The position numbers were made by a program, and so were the translations under genes. A stretch of 64,000 nt of DNA from Taeniopygia guttata (Eukaryota; Chordata; Aves; Passeriformes; Estrildidae), in contig NC_133036.1 of NCBI RefSeq assembly GCF_048771995.1, positions 16,275,001 through 16,339,000 of the forward strand, in the 5' to 3' direction. Positions 50,801 to 62,800 of the stretch are shown piece by piece. Within the stretch, counting starts at the first letter, position 1, and every line of letters begins with the position of its first letter. The notes beneath the pieces are model-generated. The model was not told the origin of the DNA. It was given only the letters and a program-made list of their open reading frames with translations, and ran no database searches.

Positions 50801-53800
50801 CAACAGGCCAAGCGGGTGAAGCCCCTGTGGTATGGTGGGCGGTGGTCCAAGTACAAGTGTGGGGAGGCCTGGCAGATTGACTACATCACACTGCCCCAGA
50901 CAGGCCAAGGCAAGCGCTACGTGCTCACAATGGTAGAAGCCACCACTGGATGGTTGGAAACCTACCCTGTGTCTCATGCTACAGCCCGTAACACCATCCT
51001 GGGCCTTGAAAAGCAGGTCCTTTGGAGGCATGGTACCCCTGAGAGGATTGAGTCAGACAATGGGACTCATTTCAAGAATAGCCTTATCAACACCTGGGCT
51101 AGGGAACATGGCATTGAGTGGCTGTACCACATCCCCTACCATGCACCAGCTGCAGGCAAAGTGGAGAGGTACAATGGACTGTTAAAAACCACCTTGAAAG
51201 CATTGGCTGGGGGATCTTTCAAAAATTGGGAGCAACATTTAGCAAAGGCCACCTGGTTAGTTAACACCTGAGGCTCTACCAATCGAGTGGGCCCTGCCCA
51301 ATCTGAACCTTTGCATATAGCAGGTGGAGACAAAGTCCAGTGGCGCATGTCAGAGGTTTGTTAGGGAAGGCAGTGTGAATCAATTCTGCCTTGAGTACAG
51401 ACAAACCCATTCGTGGGATTGTCTTTGCTCAGGGACCAGCTTGTACATGGTGGATAATGCAGAAAGATGGAAGAACACAATGTCTGCCTCAGGGAGATCT
51501 GATTGTTGGGTGAGAACTATGTGTAAATATCACTGTTTGCTGAATGTTACTACAATTGTCTTTGTATAGCTGCATATTGAATGTGTTTGTAGAGTTAGAA
51601 TATATATATTAGTTTTAGTAGTAAGCTGACTATATGGGGATAAGGAGTGGAATGTCCTAGGATGATGTTATGCTTTTATCCCCAATTGTCTGTTCTGTTT
51701 ATGCTGAATAATAAGTTTTGCACCTTTAAGACTTGTTCCAGGAGTGAAGGGGGGAGAAAAGAAACGCGGAGTTTGCTCTCCTTTGCTTTTCCAGTTAGTT
51801 TTAGCTAGCTGAGGCAAAGAATTTCCCTGGACTGTGGCTTTTCCTTTTCTTTGGACCTGCTCAAACCTGCTCTGGACCGAACACCCAGGGGAGCACCGGC
51901 AGCTCGCACCTGTGGCCCAGCGGGTCGGGCCAGGGCCGCGGCATATCCAGCGCCAGAGGGACTGATGAGAGACTGAGTGAGCCCAGCTGCAGCCCAGCGA
52001 GGGACTTTCTGAGTTTGTCTCTCTTTTGGAGGGGTTTTATTGTTTAATATTGTTCAGGTTTTCTTGTTTAATAAATGTTTTTTTCCATTTTTATCCAAGG
52101 AGGTTTTTTTCCCCAAATCAGCTGTGGGGAGGGGCCAATTGAATCTGCTGCCTAAAGGAACCCCTTTGGGGGTTCTCTCCCAAATTTGCCCTGAACCAGG
52201 ACAGCTCTGATCGAGGCATTCTGTTTCCCAGATCCATGACAGCATTTTAATATTACAGTACATTCCCATTACTGAAACTGTTGGCTTGAGAGCTATGGAA
52301 ACTTCTCCACCTTCATTTTTACCAACAAGATGTCAGTAGGAGTTAAGTAATTCACAGGAAAAGAGATGGAGATCTACAAATGCAAATTTCTGTGGAAATA
52401 CTATTATCCATGCTGCTAAAATCATGCTTTTCTTGAGGATGTTTGTAATACCAGTAGATTTTGTGTGGACTGCCTCCAGAAGCTGTTGGTGTATCCACAC
52501 TTACAGTGGATTGCCCTGCACGAAGGACATTCCAATATTTCTGTAGTGATACAGTTCCCCCAGTATGGACACAGTCTAAAGCTTTCACCCCTCTGTAACC
52601 CCCTCCAGAACTGATATAAACAGGTTGACCTGCATGAGGTTTTGCTGAGGATAATTGGAAAAGGAAGAAATTTGGTGAGAAAGGCCAACAAGAAAAAGTC
52701 TCCAAAGATAGATTTGGAAAAGGAGTCTGTGTGCAAACAGGTAAGTTCTCCATTCCATATAAGACTCAAATACTAAAATGCTACAAGAGTAGCTTAAATT
52801 AATTCTAGAGTACCCTTTTAAGGGTAGATCTCCTAAACCACTATCTTCACTGCAACACAACACAGAGTGAGAAATCCTGAAATTCATGTGATCAAGGAAA
52901 GTATTTAATGCAATACCAAATCAATTAAGACTCTGAAATTCTGGACTCCTAATTTTCACTTTTTGTAATAATTTAATTTTATGTAGGAACCCTTCTGCTT
53001 ATCTTGTGGCCGTATTATGATAGTATCACAAAGGTTTATTATTCTGAAAGGTCCGCAGTGCCTTTCACAGTCTTTGTTTTTTTAGAAGTATTTTAAATGG
53101 CATCATTAATTTGCATCAGTTTACATCTCAAATTTTCTGTAATCACTGTTACAGATGTTATACACAGAAGATTTTAAAAAGTGTGTTCAAGCAGTTTTGA
53201 TTCAGTCTTTTGACTGCACACATGCCTACAACTCCATTCTGCTCTGCTGAACAATGCACTATTGTGTGGCGTAGGATGCAGTCCCACAGATATGATTCAG
53301 GTATTAATTTAAATCTCTTGGGCACTCTTCGGGTTCTTTCCCAGCTAAACTATTAAATTATGCAATCAATTTCTATCTTGGAAAAGTACCTCAACTGTAA
53401 AGTGCTGTGGTGTATGAAAACCAGACCCATGAAATTACACTGTGACAATTTACAGGAACATAATGATTTTAGCAAATCTGCCCAGCTCTGTGGACTGCAG
53501 ATGATCCCCATGGGTGTTTGTCAGTGAGAATTTGTGCACAGCTCCAGTGGGAATTCCAAAGCCATACCCAGAGCTTTTTGGGTGTGGTCATAAGGGCTGC
53601 CTGAAAATTGGCAAGAGGAAAAGAAATGGAATTATTTTGATATTATTTGCAAGAGGAGCATTTCACAAACTCACACAGGTAACAAGATTTTCACACACAA
53701 CAGCCTGACACTGTATTCTTCACTTGCCATTAAATTTCTGGTAAGGTGGGTCACCTTTAAAATCACCAGAAACTGAGATATTTCCCTCAATGTTCATAAG

Positions 53801-56800
53801 AAGTCAATCATTTTGATTTCATTTTAGAGTCTAGTCAGCTCTTCACAGATCCACACCCTTGTTCTAAGCCAATTTACAGAAATGACAAATGCTTTGTAAT
53901 TTACAAAATTTTGCTATCCAAAATCATCTATCAAGCTTTTGAACAAAAAAATCATTAGCGCCTACACAAACCTGGATAAGGAAAAGTGACATAAATATAC
54001 CACATAGAAAATAACATACATATATGTACCAAAATATATAAACATCTGAAATGGGTTTCAGAAATTCAGAAATAAAGAAATCATTCTGAATTGCTGCACA
54101 TTTTTAGAAGTTAAAAATGAACGGGGATTAATCCTTAAATCATTCTGTGTGGTGTAGCATTGAAAATAGATTATATTATTTTTCTGCTGATTCCACATCC
54201 ATACAAAATGCTGTGATAGCAAATACATAGTACACACAAATTTGTGCACTGTTGTGTGGCTTATTTATACCCCCATCATTCCATCAATGTAACTCTGAGA
54301 GAGAATTATACCCTCTTCTCTTTGCCCTAACTGGATTACCACCAATACAATGGAATTAAATCTAGTATAAACATGATCCAGCTCTGGTACCAAGTATGAC
54401 TTGGTTACATCAATCTTACTCCATTAGAACAGACAGTTCACTCTGAAGGAAAGTTCCAAACGCTACAGCAGCTGACACACTTCATGTTGAAGATTCTGTC
54501 TGAAGACCCCAGAAACCTTTATCAAGCACACCAGTGCACCAAACTAAACCATTCCCACTGGACATTCTCCTGTCACACAAGGAGAGCAAGGGGGAGCTAT
54601 GCATAAATGCAAAGAACAATATACAGCCATACACATTCAGCAAGAAAAGCAGGGACCAAAGCAGGAAGACCAAAATATATACATATGGCCTCTGAGACCC
54701 TGCATTCTTGTGCTAAACTGCTTAACAAAGGGAAATATCCAAGTAATTTTATTTATGAAATGAACTGAGAAATAACAAAAAAAGGTTGACAAAACGCTCT
54801 GCTACAGATCTGCAAAAATTGGCTTGACTGTGGGTAATAAAGACTATTTTAACTAACTCACATTCTCCTGTAACATAGTATATGAAGCGTGGATATTATA
54901 CTGCAGCACTGTATAGTAGATGAGAGGCTTCTTTACAGCCTCATATAAACTGTGTCATATTTTCTCTGTTTTTTATTACTGCGGTTTAAATGCTGTTTTT
55001 ACCGTGTGCAATAAGGAATACATGTGTCTATGCCTGCTGAATTTGTGTATTAAATAAAACAGGGAAATCTTTTTTTTTTGTAAGTTGCGGTGAGTTGAGT
55101 ACTTGGGAAAGATGCTGGTCAGTTAGCACTTTAAATCTACTTTTAAATACTTATCATTATGAATAGTGTTTACAGAAATAAGATATTTATTAGAGGCAAA
55201 TAAATAAAATGTTTTGTGAGTTAACACACAATTGCAGGGTTCAGCAACTTTTGTTTGACTCATGAAATGTAAAAGAATGCAAAGAACATGACAGACATGC
55301 AAAGGCATCTGTCCTTATCATCCTGGATAATATGATCTCAGTAGAAGTCTTAATAGCTTTAAAGATCTTTTTCCCCTGCTCTCTGTTAGTTATAAAAATG
55401 TCTGTATGGTGCTTCCTTAAACATAAAATTTAAAAGTGTAAAATGTAAAAATGTCTGTACAGTGCTTCCTTACTTCTGCAGGTATTTGATAAACTGTAGC
55501 ATCCCAAAATAAATGAAGCAGGTTGGGCTGGAGATGCTGAGGTACTCCAGCAGTCTGCATAGAACTGTCTTCCACCCACGGGCTGCTCCTACTGGGCATG
55601 GGAGAAAGCCTTACAAACATTTCCACACATGTTTCCCTGCAGAAATGGACTGTGCTCATATTCTGTCCTAGTAACATGAATAGCATAAAAATGCTGCCTT
55701 TCCATATCTATGTCTTACTTTGGATTATTGCAGTGCCTTTCCTGGTAGGTGACCCCTCCTCCACAGGTGCGAGTGCACTCTGACCACCCGGACCAGGCAG
55801 ACCACTGGCCATGGACAGGCTTGGGCCCGTGGTCACCGTACTGGACACACTGTCCTCTGCGACACCACTGCAAAACAGGGACAGAAAACAGTCAGCAGCA
55901 CCCAGGAGATGACAAAAAAAGCCCCAAAACCCCAACAAAACCATTTAAAACTCCAGTGCTTGATCCTAATACGGTCACCCACTGAACGCAAAGAGCAGCT
56001 TGCAGCAAGATGAGGATTCTGGAGTGAGACATTGATCCATACAGTGGCATAGATAAGTAATGTTTTAATATTTGTCCAAGTTTTGAGTTGAAGATCCCTG
56101 AGGTAGCAAATTTTAAAAACTGTTATCTTGAAGAGTGCTTTTTTGCCTTACTCTTCCCCCAAAAATCCATGTTACTTTATGGCCCTGTGCTGCAGAGCCT
56201 CAACACTTCCTGTGTAATTTACACACAGCCTCCTAGAATTCTGATAACTTGTCTTCCCTTTATGATTCAATTATGAAAAACTGCATAAAGAAAAAAAGCA
56301 AAATAGAACATTTGTCAGTAACTTGAAAATCAAAACAGTGTTCTGCTGGAAGAAACCTTATAGGTAAAGAAAATATTTTGTATAATTACAGATGAGAGTA
56401 AATTAGAAGGTTCAACTCAAATAAATGCAAAATAATGAGGGTAAATACAAACAAATAAGATGAGTGTAAATTAGAAGGTTTGATTCAAACAAATAAGCTC
56501 TTTTAGTGGTGATCTCTGGTGAAAATATGGCCTTAGTCTGTACAGTAAATAGTATGGCTTAAGGTATGAACATATCAGAGTAGAATTTGAAGCGTTGACT
56601 TAACCCCTGTTATAATTCATGTCTTTTCTTACTGATTTAGATTTGCCAGAGATATCTGATCCTACAGCTCCCCGGGAGAGGCAGCAGGCCCTGCCATCAG
56701 ACAAGTACTGCTGGGAGGCCACATCCTGAGTATGCATCACAGTGGAATCATTTACAGAGCAATCTCAAAGCCCAAAATGGCAAATCTGGAGGGATCTGGC

Positions 56801-59800
56801 TAAAACTGCTTTTGATGGGAGCTTGTATTTGACCAAACAGAGTCTAAACTCAAGTTAGGATGACAATATTTTATTTATAAAACAACTTACCATACTTATA
56901 CCACAAGCTGTTCCTTCTGCTGCGGGCATGAACTTTGTCTCACACCTGTGACCCACTTTGTGACACCAAAGGGATTTGCAGATATCCTGAAAAGGAAACA
57001 GTACTTGCTACAGTGCTCATAATTTCCATTATTTCCTGGTATTTTAAAAGAACAATCAATGAAACATGCTTTTGCCACCTTAAAAGACATATAAATAAAC
57101 TTTTCTGAATTTGGAAAAGCCTGGGTTAAAGTTTCCTAGCACAGATGTACCCTGTATATTGCCTTCTTGTTTATGCACCATTTCACTATATATTTCTTAA
57201 AATTATATTGAGTGTGAGATTATAATAGAACACAAACAAAATGTTTAAAAGTTCATGGCTAAAATTTCACCATGTCTGCAGGGACTATAATACTGTGAAG
57301 AGACAGGATTTTTCTAAACCAGAGAAGATATCTGGAAAGGCAGTCTGTGCACAGTGCTGTTCACTCCCTCTTCCTTGTCTATTAGCTGTGGAAGGAACAC
57401 AGCTGCCACCACTTGAATAATGTGGTTAGTATATAATAAATCAAAATACTCCAGGATAATAGCAGGAGTAAAAGAAATTACCATACGTTTTTTCAGAATG
57501 AGCACTCCAGCTTCTTTTAAAAAATGCCGTCTCTGAAGAGACCAGTAAGGAGTGTAACAGTCATTAAAACAATAGGTTAACCTAAATTAATCATTCATCA
57601 TGAAGTCAAGAGTATAAGTTACATTTCACTGCTCTAAAATAACCCCGTAGATCTCTCCCAGACCTTTTGCTGTCATAAAAGTAAAACACGAGAAACTGAG
57701 TCCTTCTTACCCCACACAAGCTTTGATCACAACTCTACTGCCTGCTAATTTCCCTTAGCACAGCAGGCAAGGGTTCATGGCTCATGTGGATTCAAGTGCC
57801 CCCCTTATGACTCCTGGAAGGAGCACATTTCCTTCTGAAACTCCCCTGGGACTGGGATATTCCTCAGAAGAGGCCAGTACCTTCAAAGCAAATTGCCAAG
57901 CCAGATGAGGCAGAGCCCAGGCCTCTGAAGAACCCTGTACTTCTTGTACTTTTTTTCAGTGTACTGCAGTTCTCCCACACCATTGTAACTTCTCCAAAGT
58001 GCATCGATAGGTACCTTTACAAAGCTGAGGTTGCATAGTTTTGCTTTCATTCCAAATTGCCATTTGCACTGGGTATCAGCATCATAGATCTGTCCTGGCA
58101 GTTTGTCAGGGTATTTATACTGTCCTGTTTGCTCAGGTTCATCAATCAGGCAGGCAGCTTGAGCTGTGCTATAATGAGAACGTAAATTAATCATGACTAT
58201 GATCTTGACATCAAAATATTTTCATTTGCTACAGACCAGCACAAATACATCATATGGTATACAGTTCCTTTAACTAGTTTTAGAGGTAAGCTCTGAAACA
58301 AGAACATCTATGTGCAGGAACCAAAAGTTCTTGACATCTTGTTGGTAGCCTGACCTGCAAAGTTTTAAGGAAGCAGGAATTCCCAGGCTTTGGGACTGTT
58401 GTGACAAGAAGAAAGAATGATGTCAAATTCCTTGCCTCCCTGTATTCCTGAATAACCAAGAGCGAGCTGACCTCATCTGCGTCTTTCCCATCAGTGGATT
58501 CCCCAAATCAGGAACAGCAGAAGCAGCAGGAACAATGTCCCATTGCAGCATTTGCCCTTGTGGAGCTGCCAGGAGGCTGCTGCAGGGTGTGTGCTTTGGG
58601 CTGTGCAGAGCACAGCTCCCAGCTCCACTTTTCTCTTCGTCTCTGCCTGAGAACCCCTGAGTACAGAAGGTCACTCCATGCTGGATTTGCCTCCCAAGTG
58701 TCTGGGACCATATGGCAGATGGAGGGCTCGTGTGACTTTTTAGCTTGCAGTTTGCTTCTGTACACAAAATATATTTTATCACTGCAGCATGGAAAAAACC
58801 CCAGACCTCCATTACCTTTTCTGGCTGCTGCTCAAAGATATTGACTGGGAATTCACGGACCAGATCCACATAACTACCGAGGTGCCTGCTTCTCACTCTA
58901 AAGAATTAACATCTAAAATGCCCGTGTTGCTCTTCCTGAAAATACCTCCTACCCATTTTTTAGTATTTCTGTATAGTCTAACCATGAATAAGGGAAAAAA
59001 TACAAAAAAAAAGAAAAAAAAAAAAAAGGAAAGATTAATGTAATCATGAGTTAAACAGTGATTGAAGAACAGTTCCTCTAAAGACATCACTGAGTAATGA
59101 CAACACGCTGGGAAAAAAAACTGACAACCTTCCTTTCTCCTTTGTTGTTTCTCCCAGAAACAGGATGTGAAAAATGTAAAATGTCTTTTATTCGTGACAT
59201 GAGCTAGATCAAGACAGAAACTCTAGTGAGAAAGGCCACTGATGTTAATTTACATTTTGTAATGACTTTGGTACCACTGTGTCTGCCCTCTTTTGTGTAT
59301 ACTTCCTACTCATTCTCTAATAAACCCAGCTGCTGACAGGAATGCCTGGGAAAGAATGATATGCCAGTCATTACTGCAGGGTATTCCTGGAGGGTGAAAC
59401 TCATGTTTTTGAAACAAGGCAGGACAAAAAAGCCCTTCCAGGCCACACCACCTCAATGCTGCAGCAGCCTGAGCGTGTGGGCTCACACACTGCAAGGGTT
59501 TGAGCACATGTTAAAGGAGGAGAATTTCACACTTCAGTAATTTTTATGCTGTTCAAGAATTCAAGCCCAGTCACTAAAGCTGCATTCCCTGGCACTGGCC
59601 CAGATTTACATCTGACCTACCTGAGAAATTTATTGAGATACTGCCTGCTGCACACAGACCAAGAAAACACTCCATTATTTCCAGTGAGTGTGGGAGACAT
59701 AATATTTCCCTCAGCTTTTCTACAAGCATTTCCTTCTCCATCATGAATCATCCCAAAGCTGAAAAGAGAACCAGGTGGGAGAGAGATAGTCTAGATTAAA

Positions 59801-62800
59801 CAGAAGCAAGACAAAATCTGGGGGAAAAGAAACACTTTCTGGGTAACAGCTCTATGCTTGAACTCCAAAGGGAAAGTGGAGTTCATCCCTTTAATTCCAA
59901 AGGGATGAAAACTTATGCAGCATACAAATTAGCATTGGTATAAGTTCCAATTAGCAGCAATTTTTGTCATCACACACTGATGGGAAAGGATGGTCAGGCT
60001 CCAAGGAAGAGCCACACTGGTGCTGCACAGGGAGCCAGTGACAGGACACTGCACAGAGGAGCTGCAGCCTGTGCCCAAGGTTTCCCAGTTTCCCCATTTC
60101 AGCCATTTCTCAGCCCCAAAGCAGAACAGCTCCGTGGTGAGGTGGATGGACATCACGGGTCTTGTGTTCAGCCACACTTGGCCTTTCCTGGGGATCTGTC
60201 AGCTTAAAACCTGCAAAGCAGTGTGAGCCTGTCTCTGTCCAGGGACAATGCCTGCTAACATGAGTGTTGTGGAGATCACAATCCAGGGAAACACCACCCA
60301 CAGGAATGTACTTTACACACCATAACTGCTTTCCTGATCGAAGGAAAGAACTACAGAGCTGCATTTGTAGCAAAGGAAATGGGTGTGAATGAATAGAATA
60401 CAGAAGTATGAATATAAAAATATTATTATTTTTTCTAATTTTGGCCACTAACTTGCTATATTATCTGAGGGAAATCACATTGGTTTCCTCACCTTTGTTA
60501 TACAGTGTCATTTTGTCTAGACTGGGACTGTTTAATGGGAATAGTGCCTCTTACTGGGAAAACTGCCTCTTATGGGGTGTTTTCTCAGTCTGAGCATCAG
60601 GAGGCCCTGCTTTCACTAGGAGAGGTGTTAGGATGATATAAAGAATAATAAGCAATAATAAAAAAATCACATTATAATTACAAATTACAGGTATTTTATG
60701 GATATAATAAAGCTAATTTTTAGAGGTTTTCCTTTCCCTGTTCTGATTTTACTGACTGTTTGGGACATCTGTGAATTTAAATGTGTTTGGGATAGAAATT
60801 TCATCATCTGTTACATCAATATTGTAGAACACTGGCAACTTTATAAATGTAATCTGTGCATGTGCAGGGAATATCTCATTTACTGGACTCAAGCCTCTAC
60901 TGCTATAAATAATTACAGGCTCATCAGAGTTACTGCATGTGCTGCCACCAGCAGAGGCTCCAGATTTCCTAAAATATATGGCTCTTCCTATAAATGGACA
61001 AAAAAAGTACCAATTGAGCCAGTTTTTTAGAACTCTTCATAAAATACTGTGTTCCCCTGCACTGCAGCCAGAGAATCCCCACTTTATATCCCACTGACAC
61101 AATGGGCTCTGAACACCCAGAGGAGCTGCTAAGGTTTCAGGTAAAAACACAAACTTTAGAAAATCATCAAAATATCTAACAAAACACTAGAATGTCTAAC
61201 CACTGAAGCTTTCAGTGGCTCACAGAGTGGGATATTCCCCCCATAAGACCTTTGGTCAATACATTCACAGTGGACCTTGGCACCTCCAAAGCTCTCACAG
61301 GTTTTTTTCTTCCAAGAATCTCTGTATCACAAAAACAAACTTCTGTTGTCTTACATCACATATTAGGTAGTCTCAGGACCATGAACATGACAAATGATCA
61401 TAAAGACATTTTGTGTCTGACACAGGCTTTTCCCAGGAGATAAGAAACATTTTATTAGGAGCATGGAAGTATGCCAAGGAAAGGTTGAATAATAAGTGAA
61501 TCAAAGACAGTGGTGAAAAAGGGAAAAAAAAAAAATTCTAATTTGAATCTCGCAAAGCAAATAAGAAAAAATAAAAAGGGAGGAGAACATCAAGAGATTA
61601 AATGTGATAATTCTTGAAAAATAAGCTATGGGCCTGATTCTCTCCTAATACTGATCAAAGGGCATTAAAAATGTACTGAGGTCAGCGAAACTGGATTAGT
61701 TTGACAGGAGGATCACACAATATTCATATTACATATCTGGTTCTTTGAATGCTTTGGCACAATTCCCACAGGCCTCAGTGGCAGCTGGATTACTCTTTAA
61801 TTCCTTGCTTCCCTTCAGATGTACAGAAACCTGTGAAAGGGTCACTCATGTAGACATTAGGTCATCGTGTGCACTGCAGAGCATTTCAGTGCAATGAAAA
61901 CTGAATAGTCCTGATGCAGTCAGGCAGAATGGGAAGGCTTCATGCCTCAGCCAATCAGCAGAATACAGCAGAATACAGCACCGCTGCTTTCCAAAGGTTT
62001 TCTGTGCATTAATGTTGCTGAAAAATAAAGACTTTTTAACTAAGCCTTGATGTTAGGCTTGTCCCACACAGAGAACTTCTGCTTCTCTACTGCCAGTGGT
62101 GAGACAGACTCCAACTTGAACTGTGCTAAACTGGAAATCAAAACCATGCACAAAGTTGTGGAAAAGTAATTCAAAAATTTTGAGAGAAAAACAGTAGAAC
62201 AAAAACTGATCACTTTGTTTAGATTTAATTCAACAATCTGAAGAATAGCTGAAGCTCCACAAAAGATTATTCCTGGTTTTGTAGGAGAGACACCAGGTTC
62301 TAAGAAAATTACAGTCTTTCTACATTAGAAAGCAAATGGAAATCCAATGGACATAAATACAGAAAGGCAGAAAACATTACAAAGGTTGGTTTTACCCAAA
62401 TTACTCATTAAACAGGCAGAGAGAACAAAGGACAGGTTCAAAGTTTTTCATGAAACTCTGGGTCTTCTGGGAAAAGGAGACCTCCAAGAGGCTCAGAGAG
62501 ATCACCTCTCCAGTGTAGCTGCTGTACTCTGCAGCAACCCCTCTCTTTTTGGAGCAACCACAGGAGTGACACCAGAAGGGATTTGCCTACCAGAATATGG
62601 GAGCAGTGTGGGAATCTCAAAGGTCTTAAAGAGGACTGGCTTGTTCTGAGCCCAGCAGAGCACCACTGGTGACCAGTCATCGGCTGGATGGAACCCTGTT
62701 CAGCACCACTCCTTGGGCTTCCAAATGATTTGTATTTAGAATGTGCCAATCCAAATGATCTATATTTAACTGATTTATATTAAATAGTCTATGTTTCCCT

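Larger units (their letters stand above)
50680..52203 (+). mobile_element. 5'-truncated ERVL-type provirus: integrase remnant, purine tract, 3' LTR
   Basis: Sequence shows, in order: integrase-coding sequence, about 380 bp of non-coding DNA, a purine-rich tract immediately before the LTR, and a canonical LTR. Integrase is followed by the LTR with no room for env, which is typical of env-less class III (ERVL) elements. The 5' LTR, gag, protease and most of pol are absent, and the left junction near 50,680 is not sharp. The element lies antisense to ADAMTS18 inside its 6.9-kb intron, the orientation most often tolerated in introns. Inactive. Confidence 0.85.
48801..55718 (-). other. ADAMTS18 intron, 6.9 kb, with ERVL-type insertion
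   Basis: Between window exons 6 and 7, inside TSR1. It contains the truncated ERVL-like element (about 50,680-52,203, plus strand, antisense to the gene) and a cryptic exon candidate at 52,505-52,644. The remainder, 48,801-50,680 and 52,650-55,718, is AT-rich with no feature I can name. Confidence 0.88.

Noticed and set aside
52352..52753. Overlapping minus-strand open frames, one beginning KPH-G like the true KPQYGG exon
   Set aside because: Considered as the TSR1/Cys-rich exon, but the correct exon with full similarity is at 48,628-48,800. The likeness is limited to a few residues. Only the splice-site pattern is kept as a finding.
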